A stretch of 27,694 nucleotides of DNA from G039029935 sp039029935 (GCA_039029935.1 JBCCFC010000011.1:1-27694); one strand, 5' to 3'; shown: positions 16,222-23,813, counted from the stretch's first letter. A program made the numbers and translations. The notes: generated by a model from the letters alone, not told the origin.

Positions 16222-16285
16222 GTTCCATCGCTCCAATGCTTCAACGCTTCAACGCTTCAACGCTTCAACACTCCACCACTTCCTC
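16222..16285. repeat. Eight 8-bp tandem repeats between two genes
   Basis: Eight consecutive 8-bp units: GTTCCATC, GCTCCAAT, four exact GCTTCAAC (16238-16269), ACTCCACC and ACTTCCTC. It ends 2 bp before the stop codon of the PHP gene at 16288. The unit is a variant of that at 13727-13758. Units are perfect in the centre and diverged at the edges, as expected of a slippage-driven array. Confidence 0.85.
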
Positions 16286-16287
16286 AA

Positions 16288-17199
16288 TCATTTGTCGAGC
16301 CAAATCGGGTTGGACCATGCACGTTCGCCCTGCATATCACGGACGGTAATGCGGCAATAGGGGCTATCAAAGTTGGTCAGTTCCAACTCTGCCTCGATAA
16401 TGCCTTGACCAAGCACACGTCTGGCGTTGCTGGCGGTTCCCGTCATAAAAATACCATTAGCAGGCGAGCAGCGCACGATCACCTTCTCACCCGATATGAC
16501 TTGAATGTCATAGAGTTCAGGTCCGGTACTGGCATAGTAATGCCCTGCTTTGAGCGCACCCAAAATCGACTCAGGTGTCAATGTCTCGCTTTTGACCTGA
16601 ACCCAGCCGCGCCCAAAGTCGTGATAGTCAGGACGAAAGTGGCAGTCATCTGTGGCGCAAGTTGTGTAGCGATGCCCACGCCCCAGCAAAATATCGGTAA
16701 AGTGCCAGCTATCTGCACGGTCATTGCCATCGACAGAGATGCCGTTATAGACTTCAACCGCATGAACATCCGGTCCGAGACTAATTGCATCCTCGTGGGT
16801 TAATACATACCAGTGCGGATGGGCAATGGCAACATAAGCACCCGCTTCCAGCGCACGAGCGGCCAACTGCGAGCCTGTTTCGTCTGGCGTGGGTGGGGCA
16901 AAATCCAACGGCAACCCCACACCTAGAATATGCCATGCACTGCCCATCTCGGTCTGCCCCGTGTGCAGTTCTGCCCCAATGATGGTCGTAAAATCATCAG
17001 TACGCATGGCGCGGGTGTCGCTCATCGGATAACCATAATTCTCCAAAAAATGATCCGTGAGCGAGATAAAGTCATAGCCTGCATTGCGATATCGTTGGCA
17101 GGCTTCTTCTGGCGATACACGCCCATCTGAATTGGTTGAATGGGTATGGATATTGCCTTTCCAAAATTGACCCGCTTTGTCAAATGGAAGGTTGTTCAT
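16288..17199 (-). CDS. PHP-domain metal-dependent phosphoesterase (CehA/McbA-like)
   Basis: 303 residues. Metal-ligand motifs of the PHP fold are in order: NIHTHS with His18 and His20 and Asp25 following, LTDH (Asp49, His50), Glu77 with His79, His90, AHPHW (His127, His129), Glu149, and TDDCH (Asp184/185, His187). This set fits a two- or three-metal phosphoesterase; the close type is the CehA/McbA-like group acting on phosphodiesters or related esters. After about 225 a small C-terminal beta domain follows (TGPELYDIQV onward). No signal peptide. AAGGAG 7 nt before the ATG supports the start. Divergent from the phosphatidyltransferase gene, sharing a 78-bp promoter gap. Confidence 0.85.
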   Translation of the reverse strand: MNNLPFDKAGQFWKGNIHTHSTNSDGRVSPEEACQRYRNAGYDFISLTDHFLENYGYPMSDTRAMRTDDFTTIIGAELHTGQTEMGSAWHILGVGLPLDFAPPTPDETGSQLAARALEAGAYVAIAHPHWYVLTHEDAISLGPDVHAVEVYNGISVDGNDRADSWHFTDILLGRGHRYTTCATDDCHFRPDYHDFGRGWVQVKSETLTPESILGALKAGHYYASTGPELYDIQVISGEKVIVRCSPANGIFMTGTASNARRVLGQGIIEAELELTNFDSPYCRITVRDMQGERAWSNPIWLDK

Positions 17200-17277
17200 T
17201 GAACTGCTCCTTTTTAAAGATTACAACACTGTACATACAGTATTTGAATCACTTGAAAGTAAATTAATGAAACTTAT

Positions 17278-18045
17278 ATGATATTTTTCAAAGACAAACC
17301 GACTGACAAGCATGAATACCATCAACATGCTCGTCTTGAAGTGCAGCGATGGTCAATGTTTCATGCATTTGTCATGCTCGTCGCCTACGCGCTCTGCCTA
17401 TGGTTGAACTCACCAATCCCACTAACGCTTGTCATGCTGGGGTCATTTGCATTGTTGATCATCTCCTTCTGGGAAATTGTACCATCAGACTCAGTGACAT
17501 TACAACCCGTTCAATTCTGGCGGGTCCCTGCCAATTGGGTAACATTATTCCGGTTTCTTCTCATCTGTACGATAGGGCTGATTGCGCCGATTGACCCAAC
17601 ACAACTGGCACAGCATAACTGGATGTACGTAATTGCGGGGGCGGGTTTGCTTAACATCTGTCTTGATTATGTGGATGGTTATTTTGCAACAAGATACGCT
17701 ACTACCTCCGTCTTTGGAGGCTATTTTGATATGGAAAGCGACGCATACTTTGTCAGCCTTTATAGCATGTTGTTGTACATGCAAGGATTGCTGCCGATTT
17801 GGGTGCTGACGTTTGGGTTACTGCGCTACGTCTATGTCGTTGTGCTTGTGGTGTTGCGTCAAAACCATAAGAAAGAGCCACGTATATTTATCATGCGTTT
17901 TATTGCGGTACTGGTTATGATTGCAATGCTCGTTCCCTATGTAACCCCATCTCTGTTTTTTGTGCCATTTGTGGCAATCAGTTGTATTATTTTAAACGGA
18001 TCGTTCACCTATTCGTTTATCCTGCATGTACGTCAACCTGGATAG
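17278..18045 (+). CDS. CDP-alcohol phosphatidyltransferase family membrane protein
   Basis: 255 residues with about six membrane segments. After PANWVTLFRF (84-93), the usual lead-in of the family, comes the CDP-alcohol signature: Asp130, DG (133-134), Gly147, Asp151 and Asp155 in the correct spacing. The canonical AR pair reads ATR, with Thr where Arg is usual and Arg at the next position (139). Such enzymes move a phosphatidyl or similar group from a CDP-alcohol to a second alcohol in phospholipid synthesis. The acceptor is not evident. The N-terminus carries about 25 polar residues before the first membrane segment. The Shine-Dalgarno sequence is weak. Confidence 0.75.
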   Translation: MIFFKDKPTDKHEYHQHARLEVQRWSMFHAFVMLVAYALCLWLNSPIPLTLVMLGSFALLIISFWEIVPSDSVTLQPVQFWRVPANWVTLFRFLLICTIGLIAPIDPTQLAQHNWMYVIAGAGLLNICLDYVDGYFATRYATTSVFGGYFDMESDAYFVSLYSMLLYMQGLLPIWVLTFGLLRYVYVVVLVVLRQNHKKEPRIFIMRFIAVLVMIAMLVPYVTPSLFFVPFVAISCIILNGSFTYSFILHVRQPG

Positions 18046-18056
18046 TCATGGTTTGA

Positions 18057-18083
18057 CCGCAGAGAGTGCAGAGAAAGCAGAGT
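18057..18083 (+). repeat. Three 9-bp GCAGAG tandem units
   Basis: CCGCAGAGA, GTGCAGAGA and AAGCAGAGT follow one another between the phosphatidyltransferase stop and the next start. This resembles the (C)GCAGAG-type short dispersed repeats familiar from intergenic regions of Cyanobacteria and Chloroflexota (recollection). It lies 30 bp upstream of the spermidine-synthase-like start. Confidence 0.55.
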
Positions 18084-18112
18084 GACAGAAGAGTTTGAGG
18101 GGAGATATGGCG

Positions 18113-19018
18113 ATGGCGAGCAGTTGGCAAATGTATAATTTAGAGACGATTTTAGCGCGGTTGGCGTGGCTTATTGATGTCCCCGAAGGGCTATTGGTGC
18201 AATATGATATTGGTGAACACGATATCTACATCTATAAACTCGACAGCCAGATTTTTTTGACCTATTCCGAAATGACCATCACCCAACAAGAAATTATGTC
18301 TCGTATTGATTTACTCGACCCACTCAATCTGCTGAGTGTCTATACACAAGTGATGTTGTTGTCGTTGATTTGGCAAACGTTGCCATCGGCTGTCTACATG
18401 GCGGGCTGTGGTGGAGGACGAATGCCCCTTGTGCTACAACACATGCATCCAGATATCACCATCGACTGCACAGATACAACGCCTGATATTTATCCGATTG
18501 CCGAAAAGTTTTTTGGTCTCCAATTTGACGATAAGATGCAATTGCACATTGAAGATGGACGCACATTTTTGGAGAGACGCACTGCCGAGAGCCGCTATGA
18601 TATTATTCTGCTGGATGTATTTGGTCATGTTGATTATGGCCCCTATCACTTTGCGACCCAAGAATTTTACCAACTGTGCAAACAGAATCTAATCGTAGGC
18701 GGTGTCGTTGCCCTCAATTTAATCACCAGAGAAGAACGATATTGGGAAAAGCTGACAACCTTTTATGACGCTTTTGAGCATGTCTATTTCTATCACGACG
18801 ACCAAGTTAATGTGCTACTCGGTCATGACGGCCCCGCCCTCTCCAAAGCAGACATCCTCGCGCGCTCAACCCAATTGGATACCCAATATCCATTCGCTCG
18901 CTTCTTCACCAAACACGCCACCAAACTCATCACAGGCAAGCAACTAGAGGCGTTTTTACCACCAATCAGCGAGAGACGCATCTTGACCGACAATCAGGGT
19001 GACAAGGTGAAGGGGTGA
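18113..19018 (+). CDS. Spermidine-synthase-like class I methyltransferase-fold protein
   Basis: 302 residues from the ATG at 18113. The frame opens at a TTG (18095) and another ATG lies at 18107, but the GAGGGGAG at 18097-18104 is best spaced for 18113. The glycine-rich loop AGCGGGRMP (97-105), EDGRTFLE (147-154), YDIILLDVFG (162-171) and GPYHFATQEFY (176-186) match spermidine/spermine-synthase-like proteins, which use decarboxylated SAM or SAM-type donors. Whether this one makes polyamines is unsure; many orphans of this kind exist. The last residues, QGDKVKG, are encoded by a 16-bp tandem repeat that begins at 18998, so the C-terminus has been shaped by repeat growth. Converges on the methyltransferase gene. 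Confidence 0.7.
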   Translation: MASSWQMYNLETILARLAWLIDVPEGLLVQYDIGEHDIYIYKLDSQIFLTYSEMTITQQEIMSRIDLLDPLNLLSVYTQVMLLSLIWQTLPSAVYMAGCGGGRMPLVLQHMHPDITIDCTDTTPDIYPIAEKFFGLQFDDKMQLHIEDGRTFLERRTAESRYDIILLDVFGHVDYGPYHFATQEFYQLCKQNLIVGGVVALNLITREERYWEKLTTFYDAFEHVYFYHDDQVNVLLGHDGPALSKADILARSTQLDTQYPFARFFTKHATKLITGKQLEAFLPPISERRILTDNQGDKVKG

Positions 19019-19090
19019 CAAGGTGAAGGGGTGACAAGGTGAACTTCCAACTAATCACTGTTCACTGTTCACTGTTCACTGTGCACTCTT
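18998..19090. repeat. Compound tandem repeats filling a convergent gene junction
   Basis: Nearly three copies of the 16-bp unit GGTGACAAGGTGAAGG (from 18998), then about 10 bp, then a 7-bp tandem series (CACTGTT, from 19056) that degrades into GCACTCTTCACTC. The stop codon of the plus-strand gene (19016-19018) and the last codons of the minus-strand gene (stop at 19076-19078) both lie inside the repeats. Confidence 0.85.
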
Positions 19091-19897
19091 CACTCTCACA
19101 ACCAACGCTGCCGGAATCTCGCTAAACCGCCCACTCCATCCCAACGGATTGCGATTTGGCTCATTCTCTGGTGGGAAGGCGCGCTCTTCTAGTCCATCAA
19201 CAACAAAACCAGCGGCAAACGCTGCCCCTAACAATTGATGCAGCGGTCGGTCAAAGTAGAACTGTGGTTTGGGCTGCCCCGCTATCGCCGTACCGCGTCC
19301 CGGTGTTGGTGTCATATACCGGGTTACCTTGACACCGTAGGTCACCTTAACCTCATATCCTGTGTCCTCCATCTCCGACATGGGCATGGCTCCTGTTTGA
19401 TTGAAGCAAGGATGACAGACCGCAAAGACAAAATGGCCACCTGGTACAAGCAACTTGGACATGGCACGCATCAACGGATCAATATCCGAGATGTCCATGA
19501 TCGCCATATTGCACATCGCTGAATCAAACTGCCCTTCATCCAACGCGAGTAAAGCCATTTCATCGGTGGCATCCAGCACATGATAGTCGATGCTGTCGCT
19601 CAAATCTGCCGCGCGTTTACGTGCCAGCGCAACCATCTCCGCTGCAAAATCAAACGCTGTCACCTTGGCCCCCATCTCGGCCAAGCGGCGTGCATACAAC
19701 CCATTCCCACAGCCAATATCCAAAATGCGTTGTCCCGCCTGGATGTTGAGCAATCGTGTGAGCGCAGGCCAGATTAGCTCGTTGACAAAATCGTTGCCCA
19801 TATCGCCCATATGATTGTCCCAATGGGCAGCATTGGCATTCCATGCTTCACGGGTTTCGATGTGGGCGTCCTGTAGGCTGATGTTGGTTTGTGACAT
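19076..19897 (-). CDS. SAM-dependent class I methyltransferase
   Basis: 273 residues from the ATG at 19897. The frame is open up to 19963, but those extra 22 codons run toward repeat copy B (MTQVANLRY comes from its hairpin), while AGAAGGA lies about 9 nt before 19897. Motif I is ILDIGCGNG (58-66), followed by the acidic strand end AFDFAAEM (Asp83) and a post-I region with DATDE. LVPGGHFVFAVCHPCF follows at about 145-160, and the C-terminal part contains the substrate-side loop. Related enzymes methylate small molecules such as quinones or lipids; the target is unknown. The last residues RVKSAQ are encoded within a tandem repeat. Upstream lie repeat B and hpf on the same strand. Confidence 0.8.
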   Translation of the reverse strand: MSQTNISLQDAHIETREAWNANAAHWDNHMGDMGNDFVNELIWPALTRLLNIQAGQRILDIGCGNGLYARRLAEMGAKVTAFDFAAEMVALARKRAADLSDSIDYHVLDATDEMALLALDEGQFDSAMCNMAIMDISDIDPLMRAMSKLLVPGGHFVFAVCHPCFNQTGAMPMSEMEDTGYEVKVTYGVKVTRYMTPTPGRGTAIAGQPKPQFYFDRPLHQLLGAAFAAGFVVDGLEERAFPPENEPNRNPLGWSGRFSEIPAALVVRVKSAQ

Positions 19898-19935
19898 TTG
19901 CTGTGATCCTTCTATTTGATTACGTACCCAAAGAA

Positions 19936-20005
19936 AGTATCGCAGGTTGGCTACCTGCGTCACAGATAATCAATCTGTGATACTGATTTGCACTTTCCTA
20001 TTCAA
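19936..20005 (+). repeat. Two-hairpin intergenic repeat, copy B
   Basis: Outer arms AGTATC (19936-19941) and GATACT (19979-19984) enclose GCAGGT/ACCTGC and the perfect 7-bp hairpin CACAGAT/ATCTGTG. It is very close to copy A at 211; one difference in hairpin 2 turns a T-G pair in A into C-G here. The 12-mer TTTCCTATTCAA follows at 19994-20005, as beside copy A. It lies 38 bp upstream of the methyltransferase start and next to the hpf terminator. Confidence 0.85.
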
Positions 20006-20046
20006 TAAAAAGAAGAGGTCGTATTGAAACAGTTCAATACGACCTC
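20006..20046 (-). terminator. Rho-independent terminator of hpf
   Basis: A perfect 14-bp stem (20015-20028 with 20033-20046, arm GAGGTCGTATTGAA) with a 4-nt loop. On the minus strand it is followed by TTCTTTTTATT. It starts 24 bp after the hpf stop codon. Confidence 0.85.
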
Positions 20047-20069
20047 CAATTATTTTACATTAATATAAC

Positions 20070-20645
20070 TTACATGAACGATGGCTGCAACAGCCCATAG
20101 TTATCATCATTGCGTCGATACAACACATTAACAGCGTTGAGGTCCGAATTATAGAAGATATAGAAGTTGTGCCCCAACAACTCCATCTGCTCAATCGCCT
20201 CTTCCTCATCCATTGGCATCACATCAAAGGATTTACGGCGCACAATTTGCCCCGTGCTTTCCTCTGCCGTCTCAATTTCCTCGACTACCTGTGCAATGGC
20301 AGCGAGGTTCGCCTCTTCGGTAATCTGAGCAGCCTCCCGTCGCTTGGCCTTCCCTTTGCGTCCTTTAAATCGCTTTACTTGCCTCAGAATCTTGTCAATC
20401 GAGGCATCGACAGAGGCAAAAACATCACTGGTTGCCTCCTCTGCACGGATAAGCTGACCATCGGACCAGAGCGTAATCTGCGCCCTATAACGGTCTTCCT
20501 CAGCACGTGTATTGTGCTGGCTTAACTCCGCACGTACCTCACCGATGTCTGAAAGAAAGCGTTCAAGCTTGCCAAGTTTTTTTTCAACGTAGTCGCGAGT
20601 CCAATCATTGACATCCAAATTTCGACCCTGAACAATTAATTGCAT
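20070..20645 (-). CDS. hpf: Ribosome hibernation-promoting factor, long form
   Basis: 191 residues, the size of long HPF. The N-terminal domain (1-100) starts MQLIVQGRNLDVNDWTRDYV and contains the basic RFKGRKGKAKRRE tail at about 92-106 that contacts rRNA. After an acidic linker (about 107-134) the C-terminal dimerisation domain runs from IVRRKSFDVMPMDEEEAIEQM to LYRRNDDNYGLLQP. Long HPF joins 70S ribosomes into inactive 100S dimers during slow growth. AAAGGAG 6 nt before the ATG fixes the start. It has a consensus promoter with a long leader (about 155 nt) and its own terminator, so it is probably transcribed alone. Confidence 0.92.
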   Translation of the reverse strand: MQLIVQGRNLDVNDWTRDYVEKKLGKLERFLSDIGEVRAELSQHNTRAEEDRYRAQITLWSDGQLIRAEEATSDVFASVDASIDKILRQVKRFKGRKGKAKRREAAQITEEANLAAIAQVVEEIETAEESTGQIVRRKSFDVMPMDEEEAIEQMELLGHNFYIFYNSDLNAVNVLYRRNDDNYGLLQPSFM

Positions 20646-20989
20646 ACAGTGCTCCTTTCAACCTGCTGCTCTTGATTTTGGGATGATAGATTGTGTGTTG
20701 TGCTAACCGTGTCCAACCGCATCCTAATGGGTGCATGATGGGTTTTGACAATGCTTGATACCTGAATTTATAGGAGCGGGTCTGTCTGAACAACGAATAG
20801 TAGGATGATTTTAGACCGAATTTGGTCGAATGTCAATAGGCAAAATTTTGTTCCTGGGTCAATTCATGATCCGATATAATATGGGCAAGATACTACTTGA
20901 TCTGATGCTGTCGTTGTGATATATTTCTAACCATAGACATAATCACTTGTAGCACGGAATTAAAGACGGACACCTAAGGAGGGGATGAG
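20646..20989. other. Divergent intergenic region between hpf and the MBL gene
   Basis: 344 bp with no credible gene. It holds the hpf promoter (20808-20836), a rightward -10-like TATAAT at 20875-20880 without a good -35 (possible MBL-gene promoter), and a weaker rightward TTGACA (20745-20750) followed 17-18 bp later by TTATAG or TATAGG. The MBL gene has a strong Shine-Dalgarno sequence (AAGGAGGGG) just before 20990. Confidence 0.6.
20808..20836 (-). promoter_or_regulatory. Sigma70-type promoter of hpf with operator-like palindrome
   Basis: On the minus strand TTGACA (20831-20836) is separated by exactly 17 bp from TAAAAT (20808-20813). The spacer contains GACCAAATTCGGTC, a near-perfect 14-bp palindrome (one central mismatched pair), placed where a bound repressor would block RNA polymerase. 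The leader to the hpf start codon would be about 155 nt. Confidence 0.7.
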
Positions 20990-22084
20990 ATGGACCAATG
21001 GCAATGTATCGCACCCACAGGGGCAGGACAGACACGTTTTCTGGAAACACCTCACTATGCAGAGGGACTGTATGATCTTGGCAATAATCTCTATGCGTGG
21101 ATGACGCCCAATGGTTCGTGGGGTGAATCCAACGCAGGTCTGATTGTCGGTGAGGACGAGTCGTTGTTGGTGGATACGCTGTGGGATGTTAAGTATACGC
21201 AATCCATGTTGGATGGCATGAAGACGGTGACAGATTCGACACCGATTCGCACAGTGGTCAACACCCATGCAGATGGTGATCATTTCTGGGGCAATCAACT
21301 GGTGGCTGATGCTGAGATTATCACGTCGCAGGCCAGCAATGATGAGATGCTCAATGTTCAGCCCAAGTCACTGCTCATGTTGGAAAAGGTGGGCAAGTTG
21401 ATGAGTGCTGTGCGGCTTTTTGGTGGCGACAAAGTGGGGCATTGGTTCCAACACATGGTCAAGCCTTATGACTTTGCCGAAGTTGTGCATACACCACCAA
21501 CACGTACCTTTTCGGGTGAACTGGAACTCGAGATTGGCGGACGAACTGTGCAACTCATCGAAGTTGGTCCAGCGCATACCCAAGGTGACTTGATGGTCTA
21601 TGTACCCGATGCCAAGGTACTGTTTAGTGCCGATGTGCTGTTTATTACCTCAACACCTGTGATGTGGGCGGGACCCGTCGAGAACTGGATTGTCGCTCTG
21701 GATCGTATTTTGGAGATGGATGTCGATGTGATTGTGCCAGGGCATGGACCCATCACCGATAAAGATGGTGTCAAGATCGTTAAGTCCTATTGGACCTATG
21801 TGCAGCGTGAAGTTAAGGCGCGATTTGAGGCCAAACTCTCAGCCCGAGATGCGGCGCACGACATTGTGCTGGATGTTGAGTATGCCAAGCAACCTTTTGC
21901 CGACTGGAATTCACCCGAACGCATGATGACCAATGTTCACACGATTTATCGTCATCTCCAAGGTCGTGCTGACCACCCCAAAGTGGCGGAGTTGGTGAAC
22001 ATTATGCGTAAACAGGCATTGTTGGCGCATCAACTGCCAGATGCGCAGCCTGCGGTGATGCGGGTGAACCATACAAATTCATAG
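20990..22084 (+). CDS. MBL-fold metallo-hydrolase with HxDxDH motif
   Basis: 364 residues. The metal site reads THADGDHFWGN: His93, Asp95, Asp97, His98. The usual HxHxDH second His is Asp here. The later ligands are intact: His196 in PAHTQGD, Asp214 in FSADVLF, and His252 in PGHGP. The fold continues to about 270, followed by a helical C-terminal region (KARFEAKLSARDAAHDIV onward). It has no signal peptide. The substrate is unknown; MBL proteins of this type cleave esters, thioesters or lactams. A very strong Shine-Dalgarno sequence (AAGGAGGGG) precedes the start. The next gene starts 17 bp downstream with its own good ribosome-binding site, so the pair forms an operon. Confidence 0.8.
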   Translation: MDQWQCIAPTGAGQTRFLETPHYAEGLYDLGNNLYAWMTPNGSWGESNAGLIVGEDESLLVDTLWDVKYTQSMLDGMKTVTDSTPIRTVVNTHADGDHFWGNQLVADAEIITSQASNDEMLNVQPKSLLMLEKVGKLMSAVRLFGGDKVGHWFQHMVKPYDFAEVVHTPPTRTFSGELELEIGGRTVQLIEVGPAHTQGDLMVYVPDAKVLFSADVLFITSTPVMWAGPVENWIVALDRILEMDVDVIVPGHGPITDKDGVKIVKSYWTYVQREVKARFEAKLSARDAAHDIVLDVEYAKQPFADWNSPERMMTNVHTIYRHLQGRADHPKVAELVNIMRKQALLAHQLPDAQPAVMRVNHTNS

Positions 22085-22101
22085 ACAAAAGGAAGGGTGA
22101 A

Positions 22102-22776
22102 ATGACAGAGAATACATATACATTTGGTCAATGTACCCGCCTTGATTTGGAGAAGTGGTTTGGTCTGCGTCGAACGTGGTCGAGTACATTGTTGGATGGT
22201 TGGCTCAATACCCAAGTTACGCTGACGGAAAAAGAAAAAATCGTTTTGAATGTCTTTCAAGAGGGGCTGATTCTGGGGCATGATGCATGGAGCGAGCAAG
22301 AGCTATCTATGAATTTTATTGGACCCGTCTTGAAGGTTGCCAATTTTATCGAGCCATATCGGTTTAATCTTTTTGCGGGACGTAAAATTGGTACCACAGT
22401 GCCTGCCCTAGACGGAGAGATTGAACTCAGTGGCAATCCTGACGGCCTCATTGCTACAGGATATTGGGAGCCTGAGATTCCCATGTTTGCCTTTAGTGAG
22501 TATAAACGCACATTGGACCCCAATGGCGACCCCGCAGGCCAAACATTGGCAGCGATGTTGGTCGGTCAAGTACTGAATAAGGACGAGACTCCACTCTATG
22601 GCTGTTATGTTGTGGGGCATTATTGGCATTTTCTTGTTTTAGAAGGCAAAAGCTATGCAATCAGCCAAGATTATTCTGCATTAACAGATGATATTTTTGA
22701 TATTTTACGAATTTTAAAGGCACTCAAAAATAGACTGATGGCTCGAACGCAGCCACCGTCTCATAAGAATGCATAA
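22102..22776 (+). CDS. PD-(D/E)XK restriction-endonuclease-like protein
   Basis: 224 residues. WSEQELSMNFIGPVL (63-77) supplies a helical Glu (67) often conserved in the fold. GNPDGLIA carries Asp114, and AFSEYKR has Glu133-x-Lys135, giving the D...ExK active-site pattern. DPAGQTLAAMLVGQVLN (143-159) and the following strand-rich YGCYVVGHYWHFLVLEGK and AISQDYSA complete the core as seen in uncharacterised proteins of Bacteroidota, Cyanobacteria and Chloroflexota (recollection). No methylase or other defence partner is adjacent, so a restriction role is unproven. AGGAAGG lies 7 nt before the ATG. The 3' end overlaps the oppositely directed ROK gene by 16 bp. Confidence 0.65.
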   Translation: MTENTYTFGQCTRLDLEKWFGLRRTWSSTLLDGWLNTQVTLTEKEKIVLNVFQEGLILGHDAWSEQELSMNFIGPVLKVANFIEPYRFNLFAGRKIGTTVPALDGEIELSGNPDGLIATGYWEPEIPMFAFSEYKRTLDPNGDPAGQTLAAMLVGQVLNKDETPLYGCYVVGHYWHFLVLEGKSYAISQDYSALTDDIFDILRILKALKNRLMARTQPPSHKNA

Positions 22777-23813
22777 AACTCGCGCTCGTAGCCAATCGTA
22801 GACAAACACACCTTGCTCACATCATAGTCATCCACACCCAATCCATACAGTGCATCGCCCAATGCTTGGCGAATTGCCGTAATCAGGACAGGCGACCCTG
22901 CTTGCGTCACGCCATCCCCCAATTTCGCCACACCCGACCCAATCACGATTGTGCGCGCAAAAGTCATCTTGCGTTCGACAAGCCAGTAGTAGACAAAGCG
23001 AGCGAGCGCACGTCCCATCTCGTTGCCCGCAGATGCAATCAGTTCAACTGCAAAGGCATCCCCCTGTCGCGCCGCACGGTTCACATCAATCAAATCCAAG
23101 TCGTCAATCGTTTTCGCAGCTTTTGCCAGCAGCGCGGAACCCCGTTCATCCTCACGCACCTGTCCCACAAACCGCTCGGCCAATGCCGGACCACGCAGCC
23201 AACGGTCGAGTCGGTACTCACCATCATTCAGTGCGGGAACATCTGCTGCGGGTCGATAGACAAACGAACCATCGGCTTGGCGCATCACCTGTAACCCAAT
23301 TTCACCCGTCATCAAGGCAATCTCAGCGTCGTTCCAATAAAGCTGCCCATCGCTGACTACGCCGCTGGCAACACCCGTTCCCCAGACGATAGACACACAG
23401 TCTTGACAGTTGGGCAGCGATCCCTTCACACTGACCTCGCCCAGCACTGCTGCCGCTGCATCGTGTAATAATTCGACTGATAGGGGTTGACTCAATGCTT
23501 CATGGACCAACGTTTCAATGCCCTCGTGATAGGGGTTGTGTGTGTTGGGTAACGTTTCCGGGTTGGCAATCAGCCGACTTGGTGGTGGCATCATTTCGGG
23601 GAACGAGACGCCTGCGCGGATGACATGATCGATGCCCACTTCACGGATCACAGCAAGGATTTGCTGTGCGCTGGCTGCATAACGGCTGGGCCAATCTGGT
23701 GGCGTGGCAATTTCATCGAGTAGGCAGACAATGTTGCCCTGTGTGTCAATGGCTCCGGCCCCAATTTTGCTTTGGCCGACACTGAGTGTGACTGTTAATG
23801 GTTGGTTTTGCAT
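22761..23813 (-). CDS. ROK-family protein (sugar kinase-like)
   Basis: 350 residues, slightly longer than typical ROK kinases (about 300-320). The ATPase fold is visible: VTLSVGQSKIGAGAID at the start (phosphate-1-like loop), LLHDAAAAVLGE (114-126, matching the NDANxAALGE signature with the catalytic Asp), IVWGTGVASGVV (phosphate-2 loop), TGEIGLQVM, and IVIGSGVAKLG near the end (adenosine site). The usual Cys-rich zinc motif is not clear. It likely phosphorylates a sugar or is a regulatory relative without an HTH domain. AGGAG lies before the ATG. Its end overlaps the convergent PD-(D/E)XK gene by 16 bp. Divergent from the flavoprotein gene at 23964 across a 150-bp gap. Confidence 0.75.
   Translation of the reverse strand: MQNQPLTVTLSVGQSKIGAGAIDTQGNIVCLLDEIATPPDWPSRYAASAQQILAVIREVGIDHVIRAGVSFPEMMPPPSRLIANPETLPNTHNPYHEGIETLVHEALSQPLSVELLHDAAAAVLGEVSVKGSLPNCQDCVSIVWGTGVASGVVSDGQLYWNDAEIALMTGEIGLQVMRQADGSFVYRPAADVPALNDGEYRLDRWLRGPALAERFVGQVREDERGSALLAKAAKTIDDLDLIDVNRAARQGDAFAVELIASAGNEMGRALARFVYYWLVERKMTFARTIVIGSGVAKLGDGVTQAGSPVLITAIRQALGDALYGLGVDDYDVSKVCLSTIGYEREFYAFL

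Noticed and set aside
15527..16360. Plus-strand frame of 277 codons
   Set aside because: Antisense to the S33 hydrolase with clear family motifs, no ribosome-binding site, and it ends by reading through the 8-bp tandem repeats.
19898..19963. N-terminal extension of the methyltransferase (22 extra codons)
   Set aside because: The extension reaches into repeat copy B and has no ribosome-binding site, whereas AGAAGGA precedes the ATG at 19897.
22102..22776. Restriction-modification system
   Set aside because: Only a D...ExK-type protein is seen; no DNA methylase or specificity subunit is nearby. The methyltransferase at 19076 looks like a small-molecule enzyme.
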